64,000 bases of DNA from Pelomonas sp. SE-A7 (GCF_030345705.1 NZ_JAUASW010000001.1:2976001-3040000); one strand, 5' to 3'; positions 53,132 to 61,737 are shown, counted from the first letter of the stretch. A program made the numbers and translations. The notes: generated by a model from the sequence alone, not told the origin.

Positions 53132-53159
53132 AAGGCCCGCCATGTGCGGGCCTTTTTCA
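53132..53159 (+). terminator. Terminator after gene B2
   Basis: AAGGCCCGC (53132-53140), loop CATGT, GCGGGCCTT (53146-53154), then TTTCA. Nearly the same sequence as 50051-50078. The 168 bases between the B2 stop and this hairpin contain no gene I can support. It ends right at the stop codon of the convergent PAP2 gene. Confidence 0.9.
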
Positions 53160-53837
53160 TTAGCGGGCGGCCCGCCGCAGGAACAGCCAGCTGCTGACGG
53201 TCGTCACCGTCCAGCAAATCCACATCGTCCACAGCGTGTGGCTGGCGTAGTGGGCGCCGCGCACCATCTGGGCCCAGCCATAACAGGCGCCGCAGATCAT
53301 CAGCAGCACCAGGAAGACCCGGGCCGCACGCGGATAGGCGCGGCGCAAGGCGAAGAAGCCGGCGAAGAAGCTGAAGGCCGAGCTGGCATGGCCAGAGGGG
53401 AAGCAGTGGCCCGGCCCGCCGTCGGCCACGCCGAAGCGCCAATGCGAGACGTACTGGGCCAGGCCGCCGAACTCGTTCAGGTCCCAGGGGCAGGACGTCA
53501 GGCTCTGGCGCTTCAAGAGCGGGATCAGGAGCAGGCACACCACGCTGGTGGCCAGCCACCAGAGGCGCTCGCGCCGGGTCATGGCCGGCAGCAGGCCGCG
53601 CCACAGATTGAGCACAAGCATGAACAGCAGCACCAGGCCGGCCAAAGCCCGGCCGCCTTCATGGAAGACGCCGCGGGTCAGCCAATGCTCGCGCAGCGGG
53701 AAGCCGGCGCTGCCGGCCCAGGGACGTATCACGGCCAGGTCCAGGCCCGCGAAATCCCAGGCGAGCAGGGCGGCGAGGCCCAGGCCGGCGACGATCCAGG
53801 CGGTCTTCAACGAGGGATTGGGAGCGGCTTCTTGCAT
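53160..53837 (-). CDS. PAP2-family membrane phosphatase
   Basis: 225 residues from the ATG at 53837, with about six transmembrane helices. Phosphatase motifs in order: KRQSLTSCPWDL (motif 1 region), PGHCFPSGHASS (motif 2) and RGAHYASHTLWT (motif 3). It removes phosphate from lipids at the periplasmic face, for example undecaprenyl pyrophosphate or lipid A. LpxE-like proteins have a similar layout. It is divergent from kdsD, so a role in LPS modification is a fair guess. Confidence 0.85.
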   Translation of the reverse strand: MQEAAPNPSLKTAWIVAGLGLAALLAWDFAGLDLAVIRPWAGSAGFPLREHWLTRGVFHEGGRALAGLVLLFMLVLNLWRGLLPAMTRRERLWWLATSVVCLLLIPLLKRQSLTSCPWDLNEFGGLAQYVSHWRFGVADGGPGHCFPSGHASSAFSFFAGFFALRRAYPRAARVFLVLLMICGACYGWAQMVRGAHYASHTLWTMWICWTVTTVSSWLFLRRAAR

Positions 53838-53918
53838 GGCGGGCGCATCGTAGCGGCCCGCCCGGGCGCCGCGCCTGCGGCAAACCCGCGCCGGAGGCCG
53901 GCGGCTACACTGCCGGCC

Positions 53919-54911
53919 ATGACTGTAGAAGCCGCCAAATTCGACGCCGACCGGGCCGTCGCGATGGCCCGCCAGGCCTTGCAAATCGAGGCCAAGGCCC
54001 TGACCGAACTGGGGCCGCGCCTGGGCGAGGACTTCGCCCGCGCCGCCGCCCTGGTGCTGGCCTGCAAGGGCCGCACCGTGGTGATGGGCATGGGCAAGAG
54101 CGGCCATGTGGGCCGCAAGATCGCGGCCACGCTGGCCTCCACCGGCACGCCGGCCCTGTTCGTCCACCCGGGTGAGGCCGCCCATGGCGACCTGGGCATG
54201 GTGACCACGCGGGACGTGGTGATGGCCCTGTCCAATTCCGGCGAGAGCGACGAACTCAATGCCATCCTGCCGGTGCTGCGCCGCCTGGGCGTGCCCATCA
54301 TCGCCATGACCGGCCGGCGCGAATCCAGCCTGGCCAGCCATGCCGACGTGGTGCTGGACAGCGCCGTCGCCGAGGAGGCCTGCCCATTGAAGCTGGCGCC
54401 CACCGCCAGCACCACGGCCCAGATGGCGCTCGGTGATGCGCTGGCCGTAGCCCTGCTGGATGCCCGCGGCTTCAGGGAAGAAGACTTCGCCCGCTCCCAT
54501 CCGGGCGGCGCCCTGGGCCGCAAGCTGCTGACCCATGTGCGCGACCTGATGCGCAGCGGCGACGAGCTGCCGCGCGTGGCGCCGGGTGCCGGCTTCACCG
54601 AGATGATGCGCGAGATGTCGGCCAAGGCGCTGGGCGCGGCCGTCATCGTCGATGCCGCAGACAAGGTGCTGGGCATCTTCACCGACGGCGACCTGCGCCG
54701 CCTGGTCGAGAGCGGCCGCGACCTGCGCTCGCTGTCGGCCGCCGACGTGATGAAGACCGGCCCGCGCACCATCCGCGCCGATGCGCTGGCGGTCGATGCC
54801 GCCGACCTGATGGAAGCCGCCCGCATCACCCTGGTGCTGGTGGCCGACGAGCAGCAGCAGTTGCAGGGCGCGATCAGCATCAACGACCTGATGCGAGCGA
54901 AAGTCATCTGA
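53919..54911 (+). CDS. kdsD: D-arabinose 5-phosphate isomerase (KdsD/KpsF/GutQ)
   Basis: 330 residues from the ATG at 53919. An SIS domain (GMGKSGHVGRKIAATLASTG, ALSNSGESDELNAIL, ending RSHPGGALGRKLL) is followed by two CBS domains (about 205-325). It converts ribulose 5-phosphate to arabinose 5-phosphate, the first step of Kdo synthesis for LPS. TGATG overlap with kdsC. Confidence 0.95.
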   Translation: MTVEAAKFDADRAVAMARQALQIEAKALTELGPRLGEDFARAAALVLACKGRTVVMGMGKSGHVGRKIAATLASTGTPALFVHPGEAAHGDLGMVTTRDVVMALSNSGESDELNAILPVLRRLGVPIIAMTGRRESSLASHADVVLDSAVAEEACPLKLAPTASTTAQMALGDALAVALLDARGFREEDFARSHPGGALGRKLLTHVRDLMRSGDELPRVAPGAGFTEMMREMSAKALGAAVIVDAADKVLGIFTDGDLRRLVESGRDLRSLSAADVMKTGPRTIRADALAVDAADLMEAARITLVLVADEQQQLQGAISINDLMRAKVI

Positions 54912-55495
54912 TGCTGCAGCCGGCGCTCTCCTTTCCCACCGACCTGCTGGTCAAGGCCCAAGGCTCGGGCCTGGGCATCAAGGCCGCCATCTTCGACGTG
55001 GACGGCGTGCTGACCGATGGCCGCATCTACATCAGCGAGCAGGGCGAGGACTTCAAGGCCTTCTCGACGCTGGATGGCCACGGGCTCAAGCTGCTGGCCG
55101 AAGGTGGCATCACGCCCATCGTCATCACCGGCCGCGATTCGCCGGCCGTGCGCCGCCGCGTGGCCGACCTGGGCCTGAAACATGCGGTCTACGGCGCCAA
55201 GGACAAGCTGGCCGCCGCGCTGCCGCTGCTGCAGCAGCTGGGGCTGGAGTGGTCGCAGGTGGCTGCCATGGGCGACGACTGGCCCGACCTGCCCCTGATG
55301 ACGCGCGCCGGCTTTGCCTGTGCGCCGGCCCAGGCCCATGTCGAGGTCAGGGCCGTGGCCCATCACATCACCATCGCCCCGGGCGGCCATGGCGCGGCAC
55401 GCGAATGCTGCGACCTGCTGCTGATGGCCTGCGGCCGCTATGCCGAGCTGCTGAACAGCCATCTGCAGACCCTGGACGGGGGCACGGCCCGATGA
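54911..55495 (+). CDS. kdsC: 3-deoxy-D-manno-octulosonate 8-phosphate phosphatase
   Basis: 194 residues. A HAD-fold phosphatase with motif 1 IFDVDGVLTDG (Asp29 and Asp31), VITGRDSPAVRRRV and AAMGDDWPDLPLM. It releases Kdo from Kdo 8-phosphate. It works with KdsD in the same pathway and is coupled to both neighbours through overlaps (TGATG before, ATGA after). Confidence 0.95.
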   Translation: MLQPALSFPTDLLVKAQGSGLGIKAAIFDVDGVLTDGRIYISEQGEDFKAFSTLDGHGLKLLAEGGITPIVITGRDSPAVRRRVADLGLKHAVYGAKDKLAAALPLLQQLGLEWSQVAAMGDDWPDLPLMTRAGFACAPAQAHVEVRAVAHHITIAPGGHGAARECCDLLLMACGRYAELLNSHLQTLDGGTAR

Positions 55496-56196
55496 TGAGT
55501 CCGGCCGCCCGCCTGGCGCCGGCCGCCGGTCCGCGCCGGCCGGTCAGCAACAAGCCCTGGGTCTGGCGGGTCCAGGGCCTGCTGTCCACCTATCTGCCGG
55601 TGCTGCTGATGGTGTTCCTGGCCGCCGGCACCTCCTGGCTGGTCAAGAACTCGCCCCAGCCGGACGATGGCGGCACCGAGGCGCCGCTGCGCCACGAACC
55701 CGACTACCAGATGCAGGGCTTCGGCCTGCAGCGCTTCGACCCCACCGGCGGATTGCGGGTCGAGGTCGAAGGCCGCGAGATGCGCCACTACCCGGACACC
55801 GACACGGTCGAGGTCGACGGCGTCCGGCTGCGCTCCATAGGCCAGGACGGCAGCCTGGTGATCGCCACCGCGCAGCGGGCGGTCGGCAACGGCGACGGCA
55901 GCGAGATGCAGCTGATGGGCGACGTGCTGGTGCAGCGTTACCCCACCGATGGCCGCGGCGGCGCCCAGCCACGCGTGGGCCTGGAGATACGCGGTGAGTT
56001 CCTGCACGCCTTCCTGCACACCGAGCAGCTGCGCTCGCACCTGCCGGTACGGGTCAGCTACGGCCATACCGAGCTGCAGATGCAGGGCTTCGAGTTCGAC
56101 AACCTCAAGGGCCGGCTGCTGTTCAAGGGCCGCAGCACGGCACGCTTCGAATCGTCCGCCGCCCGCCGCAGCAAGCCTTCTTCGTCCGCGCCATGA
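55492..56196 (+). CDS. lptC: LptC-family LPS transport protein
   Basis: 234 residues. A membrane helix (TYLPVLLMVFLAAGTSWLV at about 35-53) anchors a periplasmic beta-jellyroll (MQGFGLQRFDPTGGLRVEVE, HYPDTDTVEVDGVRL). LptC receives LPS from LptBFG and passes it to LptA. The N-terminal cytoplasmic part is longer than in E. coli LptC. The lptA and lptB genes usually found next are not here; an SDR follows with a 4-base overlap. Confidence 0.88.
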   Translation: MMSPAARLAPAAGPRRPVSNKPWVWRVQGLLSTYLPVLLMVFLAAGTSWLVKNSPQPDDGGTEAPLRHEPDYQMQGFGLQRFDPTGGLRVEVEGREMRHYPDTDTVEVDGVRLRSIGQDGSLVIATAQRAVGNGDGSEMQLMGDVLVQRYPTDGRGGAQPRVGLEIRGEFLHAFLHTEQLRSHLPVRVSYGHTELQMQGFEFDNLKGRLLFKGRSTARFESSAARRSKPSSSAP

Positions 56197-56975
56197 GCCA
56201 GCCGCAGCCCCTCGTCTACATCACTGGCGCCTCCAGCGGCATAGGCCAGGCCCTGGCCCTGCATTACTACCGCGCCGGCTGGCGCCTGGCCCTCGTGGCA
56301 CGGCGCACGGCCGAGCTGCAGACCTGGGCCCGCGAGCAAGGTCTGGCCCCCGAGCGCTTCGCCATCTACGGCGCCGACGTGCGCGACATCGCCGAGATCA
56401 CGGCCGCCGGCCGCAGCTGTGTCCTCACCCAGGGCCTGCCTGATGTGGTGATCGCCAATGCCGGTATCAGCATAGGCATGGACACGGCGGAGTTCGAGGA
56501 CCTTGAGGTGATGCGCGCCCTCTACGAGACCAACAACCTGGGCCTGGCCGCCAGCTTCCAGCCCTTTGTCGCGGCGATGAATGCGCGCGGCTCGGGCCGC
56601 CTGGTCGGCATCGCCAGCGTGGCCGGCATCCGTGGCCTGCCCGGCCATGCCGGCTACTGCTCCAGCAAGGCCGCCGTCATCAGCTATTGCGAAAGCCTGC
56701 GCGGCGAATGCCGGCCGCATGGGGTACAGGTGGTGACCATCCTGCCGGGCTACATAGACACGCCGCTGACCCGCAAGAACCGCTACTCCATGCCCTTCCT
56801 GATGCAGCCGCAAGACTTCGCGTCCAAGGCCTATTCGGCCATCGCCGCCGGCAGCAGTTACAGCGTCATTCCCTGGCAGATGGGCGTGGTGGCCAAGCTG
56901 ATGCGAATGCTGCCCAACTGGCTGTACGACAAGGTCCTGGCCGGCCGGCCGCGCAAGCGCCGCCAGGGCGAATGA
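56193..56975 (+). CDS. SDR family oxidoreductase downstream of lptC
   Basis: 260 residues. Classical SDR with TGASSGIGQALALHYY, NAGISIG, the catalytic Ser in GIASVAGIRGLPGHAG and YCSSK (Tyr-x3-Lys), and a C-terminal basic tail. It resembles the YqjQ/retinol-dehydrogenase-like group. It is translationally coupled to lptC, so it may act on a lipid or envelope substrate, but the substrate is unknown. Confidence 0.85.
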   Translation: MSQPQPLVYITGASSGIGQALALHYYRAGWRLALVARRTAELQTWAREQGLAPERFAIYGADVRDIAEITAAGRSCVLTQGLPDVVIANAGISIGMDTAEFEDLEVMRALYETNNLGLAASFQPFVAAMNARGSGRLVGIASVAGIRGLPGHAGYCSSKAAVISYCESLRGECRPHGVQVVTILPGYIDTPLTRKNRYSMPFLMQPQDFASKAYSAIAAGSSYSVIPWQMGVVAKLMRMLPNWLYDKVLAGRPRKRRQGE

Positions 56976-57016
56976 GCCTTGCCGTCGGGCGGCGACAACG
57001 GCGCCGGCTCTGACCA

Positions 57017-57250
57017 TTGGCAGGGGTCTAGGCCCTGCCTACACTGCGCCCCTCACTCATGCGTCCGTTCGAGGCGCAAGGAGGCCCAGATGATCAAGGT
57101 TCTGCATCCCTGCTGAGGATTCGCTCGCTCCGCTGAGCGGATCCACCCGCGCCGGCTCGCTCGCTGAATGGCAAGACCCCGGCAGCCCCGAACCCCTGCG
57201 ATGCGGCCAGTCCTGGTCCGCATCGCCCTGGCTTCCTCCTGCTTCCATCC
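57017..57250 (+). promoter_or_regulatory. Promoter and structured leader of the DUF5916 gene, with mini-ORF
   Basis: Promoter TTGGCA (57017-57022), 17 bases, TACACT (57040-57045). The leader of about 200 bases holds a mini-ORF (57090-57116, MIKVLHPC) with a strong AAGGAGG. Its TGA touches a 10-bp hairpin (57117-57126 with 57135-57144, one G-U pair). A second hairpin follows: GCGATGCGG (57198-57206) with CCGCATCGC (57218-57226) and an inner CCAG/CTGG. The main ORF ATG at 57251 has no Shine-Dalgarno of its own. Confidence 0.5.
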
Positions 57251-59518
57251 ATGTTGAAGAAACCCCTTGCCACGGCCCTGCTGGCGGGCCTGAGCGGCTT
57301 TGCGCTGGCTGGCGAACACGCAGCAGCTTCGCTGCGAGCGCTGCGCCTGTCCGGCGCTGCCACCCTGCAGATCGACGGCCGGCTCGACGAGCCGCACTGG
57401 CGCCAGGCGCCGGTCTACGACAAGTTCAGCCAGTTCCTGCCCGAGGACAAAAGGGCCGCCCGCTGGCGCACCACCGTGCAAGTGATTGCCGACGAGCATG
57501 CGCTCACTTTTGCAATCCGCGCCTATGACCCGGAGCCGCAGCGGATCCGCGCGCCGCTGAGCAGGCGCGACCAGGTCGGCCTGGACCAGGACTTCGTCGC
57601 GGTCTACCTGGACCCGGTGGGCCAGCGCCGTGCGGCCCAGTTCGTCCGCATTGGCGCAGCCGGTTCCATCACCGACGGCGTGTTCAACGCCGCGGATGAC
57701 AACGACGACACGGCGCCCGACTTCGACGTACAGGTCGCCGTCCAGCGCCTGGACGACGGCTACAGCCTCGAGCTGCGCTGGCCGCTGGCCGAGCTGCGTT
57801 TCCCCCACGCCGACGGCGCGCCTTGGCGGGTGATGGTGGTCCGCGGCATTCCGCGCGACGAGGCAGTGCTGGACGTCAGCTCGCCCCGGCTCAGCAAGGA
57901 CGCGCTGAGCTTCATCGCCGAGATGCAGCTGCTGGAAGGGCTGGGCGACCTGGTCGAACAGGTGCGCGAGCGCAGCTTCATCAAGCTGCGGCCGGAACTG
58001 ACGCTGCGGCGCGAGGCGGGCCGAAGCCAGTCCAGCCTGGGCGCCGAGCTCAAGTGGCGGCCGCGCGCCGACTGGGTGATCGATGCGACCCTGAACCCGG
58101 ACTTCTCGCAGATCGAGTCGGACGAGCCTCAGCTCGCCGGCAATACCCGGTTCGCCCTGTTCCAGCCCGAGAAGCGGCCCTTCTTCCTGGAAAGCACCGA
58201 CGTGCTGGGCCAGACCCAGCCGGACGACTCCGGCCTGGCCCAGGGCCTGGCCGCTTTCTACTCGCGCACCGTCAGCGATCCGGATTGGGGCCTGCGTGCC
58301 ACCTGGCGCGGCGCGGCGGCCGAAGGCCTGGCCCTGAGCCTGCGCGATGCGGGCGGCGGCCGGGTGCTGAGGCCCTCGGCCTATGCCACGGCCGAGCATG
58401 CGCAGCCGGCGGGGAGCCAAGCCAGCTTCATCCGCGGCCGGGCCCAATGGGGCGCCGCCAATCTGGGCCTCTTGGGTTCATCGCGCGACTATGGCAATGG
58501 CGCCCGCAACCAGGTGCTGGGCGCCGACTTCGGCTGGGCCCTGGACGACTCCAACCAGTTGCGCGGCCATTGGCTGGCCTCGGACAACACGGTCAGCTTC
58601 GACACCCAGGACCGAATACAGACCAGCCCCATCGAGCGGGGCCACAAGCTCTGGCTGGCCTGGCGGCACCGCAGCGAGGCCTGGTCCAACGGCCTGCACC
58701 TGGAAGAGATCAGCCCGCGCTTCGTCAACGACAACGGCTTTGTGCCGCAGGCAGGCATCCGCCGGGCCCTCGTGATGCTGAACCGCCGCCTGGGGGCCGG
58801 CTCACTGGGTTCGCTGCCCGTGTTCGAGGCCGAGGCTCAGCTGAGGCTGGAACAGACAGAAACCCTGGCCGACGGCGCGCTGCAGCCCGGTGGCGAGCTG
58901 GTGCAGCGGCGGCTGGAGCCGGGCTTCTGGTTCTCGACCCTGCGCAACACCGGCCTCTGGGGCCACCTGGCCTTGGGCCAGCAGAGGTCCCGCACCGGCG
59001 GCCCGCTGCATTCGCCGCGCACGCTGAACCTGGGCCTGGAGTCCAACCCGGCGCCCTGGTTCACGCATCTGGCGCTGGAGCTGGAATGGGGCCGCCGCCT
59101 GGACGTGGAGGCGGACCGGCTCGGCAACGGCCTGGCCACCAACGTTCAGGCCAAGCTGCGCTTCGGTCTGCCGCGCGGCCTGTGGCTGGAGCTGGAGCAG
59201 CGACTGGGACAGAGCCAGGTCAGGAATCCGCAAGGGCAGCGGGCCTACGACGAGCGCAACGCCCAGCTGCTGGCCGTGCTGCACGTCGATGCCCGTGATT
59301 CGCTGCGCTGGATAGAGCAGCGCGGCCACAGCCGCCGCCAGGCCGAGGCCCTGCTGGCCGGCCAGGAATCGCATTCACGCAGCCAGTCGCTGGTGTTCCA
59401 GCGGCGCATGGGCCACGGCAAGCTGCTGGGCCTGGGCGCCAGCCTGGTGCGGCCCGAGACCGGTCAGCCGCTGCAGCGCCAGCTGTTCGCCAAGCTCAGC
59501 TGGGCCTGGGGCGGCTGA
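57251..59518 (+). CDS. CBM9-like/DUF5916 outer-membrane protein
   Basis: 755 residues with signal peptide (LATALLAGLSGFALAGEHAA). Residues about 35-210 are a family 9 carbohydrate-binding-like domain (LQIDGRLDEPHWRQAPVYDK, QDFVAVYLDP). The remainder is the DUF5916 beta-barrel (DATLNPDFSQIESDEPQLAG, LFQPEKRPFFLESTDVLGQ), ending in LFAKLSWAWGG. These are outer-membrane proteins of unclear role, often beside peptidases or TonB receptors. Expression may be controlled by the leader at 57017-57250. Confidence 0.87.
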   Translation: MLKKPLATALLAGLSGFALAGEHAAASLRALRLSGAATLQIDGRLDEPHWRQAPVYDKFSQFLPEDKRAARWRTTVQVIADEHALTFAIRAYDPEPQRIRAPLSRRDQVGLDQDFVAVYLDPVGQRRAAQFVRIGAAGSITDGVFNAADDNDDTAPDFDVQVAVQRLDDGYSLELRWPLAELRFPHADGAPWRVMVVRGIPRDEAVLDVSSPRLSKDALSFIAEMQLLEGLGDLVEQVRERSFIKLRPELTLRREAGRSQSSLGAELKWRPRADWVIDATLNPDFSQIESDEPQLAGNTRFALFQPEKRPFFLESTDVLGQTQPDDSGLAQGLAAFYSRTVSDPDWGLRATWRGAAAEGLALSLRDAGGGRVLRPSAYATAEHAQPAGSQASFIRGRAQWGAANLGLLGSSRDYGNGARNQVLGADFGWALDDSNQLRGHWLASDNTVSFDTQDRIQTSPIERGHKLWLAWRHRSEAWSNGLHLEEISPRFVNDNGFVPQAGIRRALVMLNRRLGAGSLGSLPVFEAEAQLRLEQTETLADGALQPGGELVQRRLEPGFWFSTLRNTGLWGHLALGQQRSRTGGPLHSPRTLNLGLESNPAPWFTHLALELEWGRRLDVEADRLGNGLATNVQAKLRFGLPRGLWLELEQRLGQSQVRNPQGQRAYDERNAQLLAVLHVDARDSLRWIEQRGHSRRQAEALLAGQESHSRSQSLVFQRRMGHGKLLGLGASLVRPETGQPLQRQLFAKLSWAWGG

Positions 59519-59551
59519 GGGAAGGAAGGCTCAGGCGAAGCCAGAAAGCAC

Positions 59552-59573
59552 AAAGGCGCCCGAAGGCGCCTTT
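59552..59573. terminator. Bidirectional terminator with tetraloop
   Basis: AAAGGCGCC (59552-59560), loop CGAA (TTCG on the other strand), GGCGCCTTT (59565-59573). It sits between two convergent genes and, having A and T runs on both sides, can stop both. Confidence 0.9.
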
Positions 59574-59598
59574 GCTGCTTGTGTCGGAAAGCTGGCTA

Positions 59599-60075
59599 TC
59601 AGTAGCCGCCCGAACGGCCACCGCCGCCGTAGCCGCCACCGCCGGAGCGGCCGCCACCACCGTAGCCGCCACCGCCGCCACCGCCGTAGCCGCCGCCACC
59701 CGAACGGCCACCGCCGCCGTAGCCGCCACCACCGCCGCCGCCGCCGTAGCCGCCGCCGCCCGAACGGCCACCGCCGCCGAAGCCGCCGCCACCCGAACGA
59801 CCGCCACCGAAACCACCCGGACGCTCTTCACGAGGACGGGCTTCGTTCACCACGACCGCGCGGCCTTCCAGGGCCTGACCGTTCATGCCGTTGATGGCGG
59901 CTTGCGCCTCGGCATCCGAACCCATTTCGACGAAGCCGAAGCCCTTCGAACGGCCGGTGTCGCGATCCATCATGACCTTGGCCGAGGTCACGGTGCCAAA
60001 TTGACCGAACGCCTCTTGCAGCGATTCGTCACGCACGCTGTAGGCCAGATTGCCCACATAAAGCTTGTTTCCCAT
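59599..60075 (-). CDS. RRM RNA-binding protein with glycine-rich tail
   Basis: 158 residues. One RNA recognition motif (about 3-80) with RNP2 (LYVGNL) and RNP1 (KGFGFVEM), then a tail of repeated GGGGYGGGG and GRSGGGG units. This matches bacterial/cyanobacterial Rbp-type proteins, which bind single-stranded RNA and are often cold-induced. The tail is low-complexity and highly repetitive in DNA. A 228-base gap lies upstream with an A-rich leader before the ATG. Confidence 0.93.
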   Translation of the reverse strand: MGNKLYVGNLAYSVRDESLQEAFGQFGTVTSAKVMMDRDTGRSKGFGFVEMGSDAEAQAAINGMNGQALEGRAVVVNEARPREERPGGFGGGRSGGGGFGGGGRSGGGGYGGGGGGGGYGGGGRSGGGGYGGGGGGGYGGGGRSGGGGYGGGGRSGGY

Positions 60076-60303
60076 GGGGAAGCCCTTTCAATACCAAACA
60101 AAAACCATGCGGAGCTTCAACCCACGTGAACCATTCAAGCGAAGGTGCGGCGTCCAGACACAGATCACCGATTATGGGTGTTCGGTCCGGACGCCTACAG
60201 CGCCTGAAAAGTCAAGTGTTGTTTTTCGTGCCTAGCGTTAACCCGGCAAATCTGGCGTGACTGCGGGCAAGTCCCAGGCGGGCCCTGACTAAGATGCCCA
60301 GCC
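60076..60303. promoter_or_regulatory. Divergent region between RNA-binding protein and cobalamin-binding protein genes
   Basis: 228 bases. The part next to 60075 is unusually A/T-rich for this genome (TTTCAATACCAAACAAAAACC on the plus strand), as expected for a long leader of a cold-induced RRM gene. I see no clear terminator, riboswitch or small gene. It holds the promoters of both divergent genes. Confidence 0.4.
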
Positions 60304-61086
60304 GTGACCCCGCCGACCCCCACTCCCCGCATCGCCAGCCTGGTGCCTTCGCTGACCGAATTGGCGGTCTCGCTGGGCCTGGCTCCCTGGCTGGTGGCCC
60401 GCACCGGCTTCTGCATCCATCCGGCCGAGACGGTGACCGCCATCCCCAAGGTCGGCGGCACCAAGGACGTCAATCTGGCCAAGCTGCGCAGCCTGGCCCC
60501 CAGCCATGTGCTGGTCAATGTGGACGAGAACCGGCTGGAAACAGTCACGGCGCTGCGCGAGTTCGTCCCCGAGATCATCGTCACGCATCCGAATTCGCCG
60601 GCCGACAACCTGGCCCTGCTGGACCAGCTGACCGGCCATTTCGGCCACCTGCCCGGCGTGCCGGACCGGTCGGCCGCGCTGAAAGTTGCGCTGACGGAAG
60701 AACTGGCGGCCTGCGCCGCGACCCGCTGGCCCGAACGCCGGGCCCTCTACCTGATCTGGCGCGAACCCTGGATGACCGTGGCCCGCGACACCTACATCGC
60801 CCGCATGCTGGACCAGGTCGGCTGGCAGACCTGGCCGCCGGTAGAAGGCGGTCCGCATGGCGCGGCCCGTTATCCGACGCTCGGCGGCAACGAACCCTGG
60901 TTGGACCAGGTCGAGGAGCTGCTGCTCAGTTCAGAGCCCTACCGCTTCGACGCCTCCCACCTGGCCGAGGCCCAGGCCCTGTGTCCGAATGCCCGGGTCC
61001 GCCTGGTCGATGGCGAGCTCCTGAGCTGGTACGGGCCGCGGGCGGCCCAGGGTCTCGCCTATCTGCGCGAGCTGGCCCGCACCTGA
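60304..61086 (+). CDS. Cobalamin-binding protein (BtuF-like fold), no signal peptide
   Basis: 260 residues from a GTG at 60304. A helical-backbone metal-receptor fold with RIASLVPSLTELAVSLGL, KVGGTKDVNLAKLRSLAPSH and WREPWMTVARDTYIARMLDQ, the signature of BtuF-like proteins. Vitamin B12 or a related corrinoid is the likely ligand. There is no export signal, so it may act in the cytoplasm or be exported by another route. No B12 ABC genes are adjacent. Confidence 0.8.
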   Translation: MTPPTPTPRIASLVPSLTELAVSLGLAPWLVARTGFCIHPAETVTAIPKVGGTKDVNLAKLRSLAPSHVLVNVDENRLETVTALREFVPEIIVTHPNSPADNLALLDQLTGHFGHLPGVPDRSAALKVALTEELAACAATRWPERRALYLIWREPWMTVARDTYIARMLDQVGWQTWPPVEGGPHGAARYPTLGGNEPWLDQVEELLLSSEPYRFDASHLAEAQALCPNARVRLVDGELLSWYGPRAAQGLAYLRELART

Positions 61087-61096
61087 CAATCCCGCT

Positions 61097-61735
61097 ATGG
61101 ACTTCAAGCCCCTCATCGCCCTCCTGGTCATCGTCAACCCGGTCGGCGTCGTGCCCTTCTTCATCCACTTCACTCAGAGCTTCACGCGCGAGCAGCGCCG
61201 CCGCACCATCGTCGTCAGCTCCTTCACCGCCTTCGTGGTGATCGCCCTCAGCGCCCTGTTCGGCATGAAGATCATCGAGTTCTTCGGCATCTCGCTGCCC
61301 AGCTTCCAGGTCGGCGGCGGCACCCTGCTCCTGATCAGCTCGCTGCAGATGCTGAATGCCCAGCCGGCCGAGGGCCGCAAGGAGGATGTGAGCGAGGGCG
61401 ACCACAAGGTCGATGCTGGCGCCAGCATCGCGGTCGTGCCGCTGGCGATCCCGCTGCTGACCGGTCCGGCCACGATCTCGACCATGGTGATCTATTCCAA
61501 GCAGACCCAGCAGTGGTGGCAGCTGGGCGTTCTGGTGGGCTACGGCGTGGTCGTCGGCCTGGTGACCTTCGTGGTGTTCAGCGCGTCGGGCCGCATCGCC
61601 AAGGTGCTGGGCCAGACCGGCATCAACATCATGACCCGGCTGATGGGCCTGATCCTGGCCGCGCTGGCGGTGGAGCTGCTTTCGGACGGCTTGCTCAAGC
61701 TGTTCCCGGTGCTGGGCTCCCACGTAGGCAACTGA
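61097..61735 (+). CDS. MarC family integral membrane protein
   Basis: 212 residues, six hydrophobic segments. The MarC/YhgN signature VIVNPVGVVPFFIHFTQ is present, as is GGGTLLLISSLQMLNAQPAE with PLAIPLLTGPATISTMVIYS. Originally linked to multiple antibiotic resistance, but its function is not established. Two bases separate it from the creB-like gene, so it shares that transcript. Confidence 0.88.
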   Translation: MDFKPLIALLVIVNPVGVVPFFIHFTQSFTREQRRRTIVVSSFTAFVVIALSALFGMKIIEFFGISLPSFQVGGGTLLLISSLQMLNAQPAEGRKEDVSEGDHKVDAGASIAVVPLAIPLLTGPATISTMVIYSKQTQQWWQLGVLVGYGVVVGLVTFVVFSASGRIAKVLGQTGINIMTRLMGLILAALAVELLSDGLLKLFPVLGSHVGN

Positions 61736-61737
61736 CC

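Noticed and set aside
59610..59810. Array-like short DNA repeats suggesting a CRISPR or minisatellite
   Set aside because: The repeats are in-frame glycine/tyrosine/arginine codons of the RRM protein tail. There are no unique spacers of constant length.
59572..60129. Plus-strand open frame rich in Ala/Thr/Val
   Set aside because: It is the mirror of the glycine-codon repeats of the RNA-binding protein on the minus strand; no ribosome site or family.
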